A stretch of DNA of 64,000 bases from Oxyruncus cristatus (lineage: Eukaryota > Chordata > Aves > Passeriformes > Cotingidae), in assembly GCA_013399855.1 (NCBI GenBank), contig VXAY01003830.1, forward strand, positions 911,278 through 975,277. Direction: 5' to 3'. This document shows positions 13,595 through 25,235 of this stretch, piece by piece. Position numbers and translations under genes: made by a program. The first letter of the stretch is position 1; every line of letters starts with the position of its first letter. Below the pieces are notes generated by a model. The model was given only the letters and a program-made list of their open reading frames with translations. It did not search any database and had not been told where the DNA came from.

Positions 13595-16500
13595 CTTTGC
13601 CAGTAGGAAATCTGTAAGTCTCAGTTAAGATCTCAGCAGAGAAGTTCATGATCAAATATATACCAGGCTACCTGTTGTTGAGATAAACTCTAGGGCTGTA
13701 AAGTGATGCACACTACGGTCTGAAATAACTATGTGTGTCTGACAAAATCAGTTTTAGGTCCATAATTTGGACAGAAATGCATATGAAGTCTTACACATGT
13801 GGTCTCATCAGCAACAGCCTGATACCAGGAGCTCTTGATCCTGACTTAGTTCAGATCCAGAAAAGGTTCAGCCTTTCTTAAATCCCTCTCTCTGGCTGTC
13901 ACTGTCCCTGCTGCACACTAGCAGGCCATTTCAGAAACAAATAGTTTACTGCCCTTTGGGCCACTGCTACAGCAACTCTAAGAAGCTGAGGGACTGACTC
14001 ATACAGTTTTTCATGTTTACTGAAGGAACTCAGAAGGTGATAACTAACAAGACAGGGCAAGAGTCAGTGGCTCCCACTGAAGGATCCGGTGTGATGTGAG
14101 TGCTCTGAATGTATCACAAGAGGAAAGCATGCTTGCAGCTCTGACACAATGCAAATGCAGGGAAATTCAACTGTAAATGGAATAAACCCCCACATTCTGA
14201 AGGGTTCCTCCACATCCTCAGAGCATCGTGGAAACAAGGAGAAGCAAAATAGGCACTTGGTCATGCTGAGCAGGGGGGTGGAAGAGGACCAGGTAGCTCC
14301 AGCCAACCAATTCTGTAATGTAAACCACTTGAAAACTTAAAAAAATGATACACTATTACCTGCAGATTTATTATAACAGGCTTCAGTTTGTAGTTCTCCC
14401 TTGCCACAACAAAATGGATAGAAAAAAAAATGTGATTGACTAGAACAAGCATCAAAGTGATAGTCTTTACATTTTTATAGTGGTAAGCCTGACTTCTTAC
14501 TTAGTGTCTATTGAGACAAACTTTCGCTGCCTGGAGTTAGAGGTTTGTAGGACAGACAGAAAGAAAACTAGATAAATTAGATCTACATTTGTGTTTTAAA
14601 TTTTTGGCCTTGACCAGGATTGTTTGCTGACAACTAAATCCCCTTTGGTAGAATTAGGTAGTTATCATTAATGGTCTAGTCACAGCAGGGCTATGGGAGG
14701 AGGGAGAGTTATGTAGTTTATCGTTTGATATAGATGCCTGGCAGGATGACCACACTTTTCACTGCCAAGAATAGCTTTAAGAACCAGTATTTAACTTTCT
14801 CTGCTGATGATGAAGGTGGTAAAGTTTCAAATTAAGGTTAAATATACAGGGTACAGCTTCAGTTCTTATACATGACATTTGGTCAGAACTTCAAGACTGA
14901 AAGCAATCAGTTAACAGTCACTATTTGCTCTTTATTTAAGTACAGGATTAATTCCTTGTCTTTGCAGTGAAGCTGTTGCGGCTGCCTGTAAATTAAATTC
15001 ACCAATCCAAAGGAAACAGTAACAATTTAACAACTACATTAAACTCATATATAGCTGAAAAAATTAAATGCTAAGTGAATTGCTACCAAACACAATAGTA
15101 CTCACCAATTTAAGCTTATGGGGAAGGATTCAGAACACCTGAATAAGAGTTACGACAGTATAGATTTTAGTTATTTATGTTGACATCCTAAATTATGATC
15201 TGGTCTCTTTATAAATCACTGCAGAGTTGTGGAGGTGACTAAATCCATTAGCTGTCTCACTAGGAGACACTTGCCTTCTGCCTGAAACTGCTTCTAAACT
15301 AGCCCAAGGCAGACAGACACCTGAGCAGCACTTCACCATGTTCTAGAGATCAGGGCACCCTTATAGTATGGGGTAGGAGGCATAGATCTAATTCACTTTG
15401 GGGTCAGCCGAAGAGGGAAACCTGTGCTCTGACCAGTGACTCTAGTACACTAGAGACAAGCAATAGCCTCACCATCACATGGACTAGCTCCCGTCAGAAC
15501 AGACAGGTGCCATATTTTACAGTTCCCCACATCGTAAACTGAGAGCTAGATCTCTTCCTCAGAAGAGCCAGAGCATCCCCAGGAGGTGTCTCAAATCCAT
15601 ATGCTGCCAGGGAAGCAGGAGGGAGGCACCTCTGCAGACTTGCACTGGGAGACATGACATGTCTGTGTGATGGCTTCCCCACCAGCTAAGAGGAGGGGGC
15701 TGTCTGGCGTCTGTCCCTCACCTTCAGCCCTAACAGCTAAAGCTAATGAAAGGACTGAAGCCAGGCAGATCAGATTCCCTCCATTTCCTCATTTATTGCT
15801 TTAAGCAAGGTTTGAAATAAACAGTATCCTTTTTATTATTTCAGCCTCACTGGTACTGAGTAGTGTGCAGGCAGGGGGAGGGAAAAGCAGAGAGAAGGGC
15901 GAAGCAAAAGTCTGTAAAGCACTGGTCCTTTCCTTCAATGTTCCCACATTACTTAGCCCTGTTTATTGGTATGTAGTTTGCCCCAGGCTCACAGTTTTCC
16001 AGCACTGTTTTGAATAACTGCTTTACAGTAGGAACTGCAAATTCAATAAGACCAAGGGTCATTTGTTATTCCTCAAGGAAGGAATATATTCAAACTACAA
16101 AGCTATTGTCTCCTGTCCTTCACCTGAAGGACCCCCAAAGATCTGCTCTTCTACCCACATAAGAGGTGGGAGGGGGACTGACCCTCTCCAATCCCGGCAC
16201 TAGCTGCCCTGTAGAGAAGCATGTCCTGGTGTATCTAAGGGCTTTTGAGGGAGCAACAGCAAGCATTACATTCACTCAACCTGTTAGATCACTTCAAATG
16301 CCTCTAGCAGCACTTAGGCAGAGGCAGCCAGTGCTTGAAATTTGAATGAGCAATCCCAGCACAAACTTAGCTGCGCCTGCCAAAGTCTTGGGCTCCAAAA
16401 GACCTTGATCCTCCTTACTACTTTCCTAAGGGTCCGACTAGTTAGAGTCCTACCAGAACCATATGTGAGTATTGAAGGAAGGCCTTGAGAAAATAGATAG

Positions 16501-18427
16501 AGAGAAGGCAATATAATCCAAATGTCTCGTGTTGCCTCTTTATTTTTAATCCTTGAATCTTGAACAGGATGGCAGACAAGAACAGCTTTCTGCATGTAAG
16601 TGAAGTTAGAATGTCAGGATAGTAGAGAAGAAATCTGCCAAAGATTCAGAAAGAGGAGCAAAAAAATTAGACTCCTGTCTGCAGACAGCTGGAGAAGGAA
16701 AAAATATTCAACAGGTAGCTGTCTTTCCTGTGATGATGAGAAAATTACTAAGCCACAACAGCACTGGGTGAAAAGACCACAATATCGATTGCCATGGACA
16801 ATGGTGACCACAGCAGCCAGTCTGTAAGCATGGTGCTGGAAACACTCAGGAATGTTCCAAAAGTGATCTCAGCCCACTGACAGCATCAGGAACTGTAAAC
16901 AAGGACATGTTGACAGATCCTGTTGCTGTTTCTGAAGACAAACTAGTTAATGGTAGAGCAGTATTTAATAGAGAATATGCAAGAGATTGAATAATATTTA
17001 GGGTAACCTACCATGCCCAGAACAAGAGCAACGGGCTGATAAAAGTTAGGAATTTGTTCACAGCCATATCCCGAACACAGACAAGGTATCAGGTAACTTA
17101 AGGAAAGCATTTGAAATACGTACATAAACTGGCTGGAAGCTGGGAGCATGTGTGTGTGCATAAACTTTGTTTTCTTTTTAAACAAACTCTTTAAGTGAGG
17201 GAAAAACAAGTTACAAAGACAAACTTGGGATACACAGAAGAAAACCACTTGGAGGAGACCTCAGATATGAGACACAGGCAATTGCTTTGCAAGCTACTTT
17301 TCTTGCCTCTGGCGATGAAATACAGGGAAAGAGAACAAGATTTTATATGTCCATAGTATTAATATTAGTATAATCAAGAAAAAAAATGTTTTTATAAGAC
17401 TTAGAAAAGCACCTACTGTATATTTGATAACAGCCTGAAAGACAGTGTGAATGGTAAGCAAGTGACAGAGCCTGGCAGATGTGCCAGGTTACCAAGACTC
17501 GTTTGGTTTAAATTATAAGCAAGAAGAAGAAAAATATGAAGACTAAAATTCAAGTCAGCATTAACAGCACCAGAAATTAATACTTTCAGGTGAAGCACAT
17601 GGATTTAGGTTAATGACATTGAACAACATCCCCAAGGCATGTGAAAAAACAGTTACACTCCCAAAAGCTGCTGAAGGTTTTCTATATTATGTTACTTTCT
17701 AAGTTAACAAAGCCAGGTAAATTCAGAAGTTAAATGAGTTGCAGGACATTAGCTGCATTTACATGTCTTGTTTCCCAAAATTTTGCTACAGAACATTTGG
17801 GCAGAGAGATTGCATGCAACCTCCAAGTACCTTCAACAAACTGACAATATGCCCAGAGCCAGAATCATCACTGCTTTAAGGTAATTTTTTATTTATATTT
17901 TTTTGAAATAGGGTTTACTGTGTGTATGATGCACTTACAGAGTGTCAAATACTAGTTGGATACACCCATGAAGGCATCAGTACCTGTTGGCACCGTAAAC
18001 ATTGCAACCTAAACAACGCATTTCAACTCTTGACTCTTTCCCTTTTTTCAGAAAACCTCACAATGAGGTAGTTGAGTAAAGGTGATATGTCAGATATGAA
18101 AGCCATGTTAAGCCATATTAATAAAATAAACTTGACACTGCACTGAGGTTATCTTCCTTGTTGACTGTATTATAACTCATGACAGACAACATGATTTTTG
18201 TCATTGCAGCTAATTTAACAGCAGCTTTTGCCTTTCGTAGAACTGAAGCTTTTTATTCTCTGAGTCAAGGTCTTATTTGATTTTTCGTGCACATATAAAC
18301 CATTTAAACAGCATGAATTTTTTTGATCAAATAGAGCTTTCCACATCAAAGGGAAAAAGCACAGTCCTTTCTGCCAAGACTATACTCTAGCTGCTCTCCC
18401 TTCACTGTAGTCACTTGCCTCCAGACG

Positions 18428-18556
<129 letters not shown>

Positions 18557-18804
18557 TGTAAGAATATTCTCATAGCTCTTTAACTGTAAGAGCACTGATT
18601 TTTTTCTCAGAGGCTGGCTGGCTGAGCTTCCTATTTGTCAGCTGAGACATCAGTGCCATCAACCCAAGCATGACTGAGTACCGCAACTGAAGGACTTCGA
18701 TCTGTCATTCATAGACCTGGCAAAATAATCTGATACGATTGACTCAGAGGTGTTACTGACTTTAACATAAAACACAGGTTGGCCATATGATCGTAGGGTA
18801 ACTC
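18557..18804. other. Spacer between microsatellite and CR1
   Basis: Nothing is recognised in this unique-looking sequence. Confidence 0.5.
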
Positions 18805-19388
18805 TAGTTGAAAAGAATCACAGGAGGTCTCTAGCCCAGCCACTTGCTCAAGCAGAGCCAGCTGAGATCAGACCAGACTGCTCAGGGCTTGGTCCAGTTG
18901 GGTTTTCAAAATCTCCAGTGATGGAGCCTACCCACTCCAATCCTTTACTGTTCCCATGGTGTTCCTTATATCCATTCAGCTCACCTCCCCACAGGTACTG
19001 TGCATCTGCAGTAGGCTCCCTTTGAAACCCTCTGTCTTACAAGCTGAGCAAGCCCTAATCCACCAGCCTCTTCTCACTGGGCAAGTGCCCCTGCATGACC
19101 AGTTTGGCAGCTCTCCCTTGGACTTGTTCCAGCTTGTTAATGTCTTTTCTGTATTGGCTGGGAGCTCGAAGGAGAAACAAACCTAGATGTAGTATCCAGA
19201 TTTGATCAACCAAGTGCTGAACAGGGGGAATAATCATCTACCTGTTTCAGGCTCTGCTCCTGTTAATGCAGCCCAGAATGTTGTTGCCCCTCTTTGTTGC
19301 CAGAGCACACTACTCCTCGTTCCCAGCTTGCTCCTCAGCCAGTCAGTACCCAGTTTGTATCATTGCAAGAGTTTAGTCCTTCCCAAGG
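18805..19388 (-). mobile_element. CR1 LINE fragment, older type, 3' UTR and end of ORF2
   Basis: The plus strand carries the reverse complement of a CR1 3' region. It has a line resembling 'aggtctctagcccagccact', then CTGCTCAGGGCTTGGTCCAG, then TCTCCAGTGATGGAGCC. Further right are the downstream CR1 phrases about few-dollar-length motifs such as GACTTGTTCCAGCTTGTTAA and GCAGCCCAGAATGTTGTTGC. The order corresponds to a 5'-truncated copy read right to left. Divergence from the common CR1 pattern is higher than in the copies at 34178 and 54716, suggesting an older subfamily. It is not translatable. The right-hand (5') limit, near 19388, is approximate and lies against a T-rich run at 19391-19406. 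Confidence 0.8.
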
Positions 19389-19634
19389 TTATTTTTTTTT
19401 TTTTTGTCCTTAAATCTATGATGGCTCAGCCTTTGCTGGACTAGAATATCTAAAAAATCTTAAAAAAAACTCAAACCAACCAACCAACCAACCAACCAAC
19501 CAAAAACAAACAAAAACAAACAAAAACAAACAAACAAAACCCAAAACCAAACAAAAACCACAAAAAACAAACAAACAAAAAAAACCCCCCACACACACAA
19601 AAAAAACAACCAACCAACCAAAAAAATCCAAACA
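19389..19634. repeat. A/C-rich simple repeat lacking G, (CCAA)n/(CAAA)n
   Basis: After a T-run at 19391-19406 the plus strand contains no G from about 19447 to 19633. It is almost purely A and C from 19472, with CCAA repeats (19475-19503), CAAA/CAAAAA repeats, a C6 run followed by (AC)n, and a second CCAA block (19608-19620). The complementary strand reads (GGTT)n and (GTTT)n. The tract adjoins the 5' side of the neighbouring CR1. Confidence 0.9.
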
Positions 19635-21107
19635 GCAAAACCTCCTATTAGTTATCCAGTTAGATCACTCAATAGTGCTGTTTGCATAAGTTTTATATGT
19701 AGCATTTATTCTGAAAAATAACCATTTATGCAAGAATTCCAGTGAATGTAGACTTCAGTGGAAATTCTCCTGCTTCAGACAGACTTTCAGGTAGACCTAG
19801 AGCTGCTCTAGTAGGAAGTGCTTCCATGCCTTGAGCCCACGTGGAAACCAAAGCTGTTCCAATACTCACTGCCTTGAGAACTGATAAGCAAGAGTGCAGT
19901 GTCTCTTTGATTCCACACCCCAAGAGGCCGCACATTCAGAGTGGCAAATTTGCCTTTATCCCATATTAACCATACCATATTGTATGCAGTCAAAAGTACC
20001 TCTTAACATCTTGTCTTAGAGAACTATCAGCTGATCTGTAGCACTTCAGCTGTGTGGACAGTCTGTCTTGTCCATAACCCTAAGCCATGGGGGATCCTTG
20101 GTCATCCATCCCTTACACACTGAGGTACCATGCAAAACCCCTTGCTTTTTGTATGGCCACAAATACGTTACTCGAGAGAAAAATCTTAAATAAAATTCCT
20201 TCTCTATACTTTGTATTAAACAGTGTTATTAAGGTTCTTTATTTGTCACCTTTCTAGTGGGAAGAAGCCTATGACCTGATTCAGGAATGACCCCTCATGC
20301 TGTTACTGCAAGGCTGTGGAACTCGCAGCTGAATGGCTTCTCCCCACCTTTCCCTGACTTAGGGGCTTACTTCTCCCCACCCTTCCCTTACCTAATGAGA
20401 CAGTTATGTCTTAGAAGACCCTAGACAGCTAAAATTGTTTCTTGGTCTGACAACCTGCTGCTCCTGGAGTGCATCATATTAGGGATGGTGGGGTCTGTCA
20501 TGGAAGTACACCTGAACCAGGGGGGCTCCCAGCAGAAGCTGTGCCTCTGCATCTCAATGGCAGCGGGGAGTGTGCTGGAAAATAGAGGGCTCACTCCAGG
20601 GAACTTTTCTTCTTATGAAAGGGAAGTGCATGGTCCTTGACTGATGGTGCCATTTTACAGACAAGAGTGTTAGTGATTCCTCTCATAGGGCAACCACATG
20701 TTAAAATTTAATAGCTGCATCTGAAGCAGATATGTTTGCAGGTTGGCTAGATATGAAGGTAGCTATAATCATCAATATAAACAGGCTTTCAAATAACCAA
20801 GTAATCAATGATTAAATATCATTAATAAGTAATTCACAAGGCACTTGTAGAAGGAACAGGCAGAAAAGGGTATCCTAATGCTCAGCAGGTCCTTTGTCAT
20901 GAGCATGAGATTCTGGCTCACTATATTTAGGTCTCAGATGCATGCTTAAGCTGCCATATGCCATGACTAGGGTTGGAAACTTCCAGAAATAATTTCCAAG
21001 TACAAAGGATATGTGCGTTTAATCAGTTCCTCAACATCTGTTTCGTAACATTGCGTAATGTTTCTGTGCAGTTGAACAGTTTCATTTCTCTCATTGCATC
21101 AATTGAT

Positions 21108-21140
21108 CAAGTTAATAACTTTAACAAGTTAATAACTTTG
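21108..21140. repeat. 17-base tandem duplication
   Basis: CAAGTTAATAACTTT occurs twice, offset by 17 bases, at 21108 and 21125. The unit is itself palindrome-like (AAGTTAATAACTT). Confidence 0.8.
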
Positions 21141-22340
21141 TTTTCTTCTTACCATACCCTATTTTGAGTGCTTTGTTTTGACTCCTGTGACTAAACAAAC
21201 TAATATTATGATTCTGCTTTGCCCCAGGAAAGTAACTGAGAACTGTAATTCCAGCTTTTGATGAGATTTGTGCAAGATGTTTGCAGGAGTCTCCAAGAGA
21301 ACTCTGCATCAGAATTGACTTTTCTATTAAGTTAGTCATATTTCACTTAATCATTCCAAATACTCAAAATGAAAGTGCCATTCATATGTTTACAAAGGCC
21401 GGGTCCTTTGATGAGAACCAGCAGCTCTTCACAGATATTAGAGCCAGAAGCCACAGGGCAGGCAGGAATGGAAAGGGACTCAGCAGAAGTCTTCCTTTTC
21501 CAAGGGAGACAAACACAGACTGGCAGTCTGAAGAGAACCAGTCCCCAGGGAACCAGAGCTCACTTACCGATGCTTGCAGCTGAAGTAATATTACCTTGTC
21601 TTTTGCAAAGCCAAGAATAATCTCAGAATCCAACGCAGGAAGATGTAACAAAAGCCATGCCGCCAGAAGATCAACTGTTTCATAGAATATAATCACTTCA
21701 GTACTATCAAGCAGTAACAAGTAGTTGAGAAGGCTGCTTCAGATTAAATTTGCATGTCATGCTTATTAACTTCATTAGTCACAAAATCTCTGTAGGATCT
21801 GCATGCAGTTTGACATCCCATCTGAATATCATTGGCTGTACAGACAAGGAGACAGCCTTTCAAGACCCTGACAGATTATGACTGCCCCTTCTTTCTGTCA
21901 GTGTCTGCTAACATTAAAGAGGCAAAACACAAGATTGACTTTTGCTTGCCAGCAAATCCCCATGAGGCATTTCCTGTCATCTCAAAGTATGACCCTTACA
22001 AAGCAGGAGCAGCACAGTGGCTACAGACCAGCATTAAAGCAGGTCCAGTGGATAGTCCAGCTGTATATCTCTAAAACAGTCTTTCACACTAGCTATATTT
22101 TAAATCCTTCTGTCCTCTTTCTTGTACCTTTATCACATCCTCTCTCCCCTGTATCCTCAAAAAAGAACAACTTCAAGCATACCTCTGCAGGTTTGCAATG
22201 TGGATTCCAGCATATTGCTTTGGATATAACATCTAAAGTGTTCCTATACACTTTTAGGTCACTTATCTGAGGGTTGCTAAAGAACACATGAATTAAAAAA
22301 CATGATGGCATTTCAGTCAAGTTAAAGGATGGAAATTTAT

Positions 22341-22384
22341 TAAAATAAAACAAACAAAAAAAGCAAACAAAAAAACCCCAAACC
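22341..22384. repeat. Short A/C-rich low-complexity patch
   Basis: Runs of CAAA and a terminal CCCC with a single G resemble, on a smaller scale, the tract at 19447-19633. Confidence 0.7.
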
Positions 22385-24394
22385 TGGTTTGTATATTGCA
22401 TAATTCAGCTTCAGAATTATTGCCCAAGCAATTAAAGAAATTCAAGAAGCTGGATAACTGTGAATGGCCAGAACTTCCTTTAGTTACTTATTTAGTTAGA
22501 GCCATTAAATATTTTACACTATCACATTCTTCATTTCAAGATTTAAGCGAAATCTAAAATTCAAAATGGGACTTAATAATGTACATGAGCATTTCAAACG
22601 GCTTCCAGTAAATCATTTATACTGGTTAGATCCAGGGATGAAATATTGAATATTATTGATTTTTGGCAAGATGGATTTTACAGATTTTGGAAGCTCAGGC
22701 TTAGGGAATGCCATGATTTTCTGTACATCAAAAGATATGCACAATGTAGAAGGCAGAGGTATTCATTATTGCAATTTTCCATATAGGAATATAGTTCACA
22801 GAAGTAAAAGAACTTTCAGCTTCATGAAAATAAGGAGCAGCAGGAGGAGTTAGTTTTCAAACATCTACTCTACTCTAGCCATCTCTTAAAAGCAATTCAA
22901 AAGCACAGCGATGTGATGCACTTTCATACAGAAAATAGTCAACATGACTGAGGGTCTGTTTCCAATGTGGTTTATGCACAACTTGTGCTGAAATCAGACT
23001 TCTGCAGCTGTCCCTAAACAGGGCCATATTTCAATGTGTTTTGCTACACACAGAGTAAACTATCCTTCTTACTTCTTAGGCTGTCTCTATACCCTGCCCT
23101 AAACAACTCATCCAAAATATTTGATTCTTGTCACCCTAATGAGATGAATTTTTGTTTCAGTTCAGCTGGTCACTCTTCACCAGTACTGGATTACAGCTGT
23201 GGCACAATGTAATGGGTGCTTCTGCTATTCAGGATCAAATGACATTCAGGTGTGGTTAGAAGCGACTGTGGAAGAGTTGCTAATCAAACTTAACTTACAG
23301 AGGCTTTATTTCTCCGAAGAGTAATGTGGACTATCCACTAGAGTTACAGTTCAAAACTCAAAGCCTTAGGCTTGTGAGAAATTATGAGTCCATTTAAAGA
23401 AGGACGGTAAGTGCTACTAGACAAACCATAATGCCAAGGCATTATTTCTAGCAGCATCTAGAAATGTTTCTGCTGCCAGTTGTCCGCAATGTTAAGCAGA
23501 ATAAGAATTCAAAGGAGCAATACTCCCTAAAGAACATGATGATCACAACATAGTATCATTATTGACAATAGTAAGAAGGATAAACATACAGCTCTTGAAA
23601 AGGAGAGAGGAGAGGGGTAGGTGTACCAGTGCTTTGAAGACAGCTTCAAAAAATGAATGGCAGCTGGCAAATTCCAAGTCAGTTTACGGTTTGTTCAGCA
23701 GGCATAAATCATATTTTTTTCCTCACCTTTTATAACTTCCAAAGAGCCACAGTTGGCTTCTGAAGATTTAAAATTGGTCCATTCCCTGAGAATTGAAGTC
23801 CTTCAAAATAAAGGTGTATGGAGCTAAAGCTTTGATTTCATCTGGCTCAGATCAGCTGTTGCAGTACAGGTTTAATTAACATGTGAGTTCCTAAGGGAAA
23901 TAAAGTCCTTTATAGTTCTTATTTCACTGAAAACTGCATGCCAGATGCTATGGAAATCCATATGATCTGTGCCAAAAATAGGAAAGGAAAATAGAATAAT
24001 GATTCTTATTACAACAGAAGTTTCAGTGAGATCCTGGAAATCTCTGCTCTTTTGTGATTAATAAAAATTAGGTATGCACACTCATTTTCATAAACATAAC
24101 TAGTTACTTTTCCCTCATTTAAATTTTTCCTTAAGGCCTAAGGTTTGGCAAGGGCCTGAGCCAGACAGCATACAGAAGTTTCCAGGACACCCTCATGAGG
24201 ATCAAAGATCCTGTGTCAGATTTTGTCAGCTGGCTCCATGTTTCCATTTTGACTTGTGCTGCATACAGCACAGAAGTACTCCCAGGTTCCCTGAGCAAAT
24301 CAGACCATCCAGCTCATGGTCTCGGGGCTTGCAAATCCTAAGCAAACAAGGCGCTATCAGGCTATTTTGCCTTGTTTGAGAGCACAAGGAGGCA

Positions 24395-25235
24395 GAGAAG
24401 TTTCATCTTTGTTGGTGACACAGACAGTGGGATCTAGTGCACCCTCAGCAAGTTTGCTGATGACACCAAGCTATGTGGTGTGGTCATCATGCTCTAGGGA
24501 AGGGATGCCATCCAGAGGGATCTTGACATGCTTGAGAGGTAGGCTTGTGCAAACTTGATGAAGTTCAACACCAAGTACAAAGTACTACACCTGAGTCACA
24601 GCAAACACAAATAGAGGTTGGGTGGAGAGTGGATTGAGGAGAAACCCCTGAGGAGAAAGGGTGTTTGTGGGCATGGTTGACATGACCCAGCAATGTGCTC
24701 TCGGAGCCCAGAAAGCCAGCTGTATCCTGGGCTGCATCAAAAGGAGTGTTGCCAACAGGTCGAGAAGGTGATTCTCCCGCTCTATTCTGCTCTGGTGAGA
24801 CCCCACCTGGACTACTTTGCCCAGCTCTGAGGCCCCCAACATAAGAAGGACATAAACCTGCTGGAGTGTGTCCAGAAGAGGACCACAAAATAATCAGAGG
24901 GCTGGAGCTCCTCTCCAATGAAGACAGACCGAGACTGTTGGGGGTTTTCAGCCTGGGGAAAAGAAGGCTCCAGGGAGACCTCATAGCAGCTTCCAGTACT
25001 AAAAGGGAGCTTATAAAGAAGCCAGAGAGGGACACTTTACAAGGGTTGTAGCAATAGGACAAGGGGGAATGGCTTCAAACTGAGAGTAGGTTTAGATGGG
25101 ATATTAGGAAAAAATTCCTTACTGTAAGGGTGGTGAGGCACTGGAACAGACTGCCCAGGGAAGTTGTGAATGGCCCATCCCTGGAAAAACTAAAGACCAG
25201 CTGCACAGAGGCCCTCAAATAGGAAAGTATCCAAC
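24395..25235 (+). mobile_element. CR1 LINE fragment: RT C-terminal part and 3' UTR, 3'-truncated
   Basis: The sequence follows the CR1 pattern on the plus strand. Around 24451-24470 it encodes KFADDTKL, which carries the catalytic FADD box of CR1 reverse transcriptase. It then passes through RDAIQRDLDMLER, ANLMKFNT, LYSALVRPHLDY and GPQHKKDINLLE, and into the 3' UTR phrases GGTGAGGCACTGGAACAG and CCCATCCCTGGAA. Several stops and frame changes interrupt the frame, so it is a dead copy. CR1 copies normally lose their 5' end. This one also lacks the terminal part of the 3' UTR and the ATTCTATG octamers, which points to a later deletion or rearrangement near 25235. Confidence 0.92.

Larger units (their letters stand above)
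1..18427. other. Intergenic, no gene recognised
   Basis: This is AT-rich sequence with only short open frames (103 codons at most) in all six frames. None has recognisable homology or plausible exon borders. I see no CR1 or LTR here. Small features include a 14-base tandem pair at 2438-2465, a 14-base direct repeat at 13563-13594 and an AT-rich stretch with homeodomain-type motifs around 11850-12010. It is presumably part of the gene desert downstream of SPATA18. Confidence 0.6.
19635..24394. other. Intergenic, no gene recognised
   Basis: Short open frames only. Minor features are an imperfect tandem duplication of a CTTCTCCCCACC-type segment at about 20336-20400, a near-perfect tandem pair at 21108-21140 and an A/C-rich patch at 22341-22384. 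The longest open frames (112 and 130 codons) have no recognisable similarity. Confidence 0.55.

Noticed and set aside
19416..19631. Minus-strand frame rich in Phe, Val, Trp and Gly
   Set aside because: It is a translation of the G-less A/C simple repeat.
24565..25062. 165-codon minus-strand open frame
   Set aside because: It is antisense to the CR1 copy at 24395-25235. The CR1 coding sense is the plus strand.
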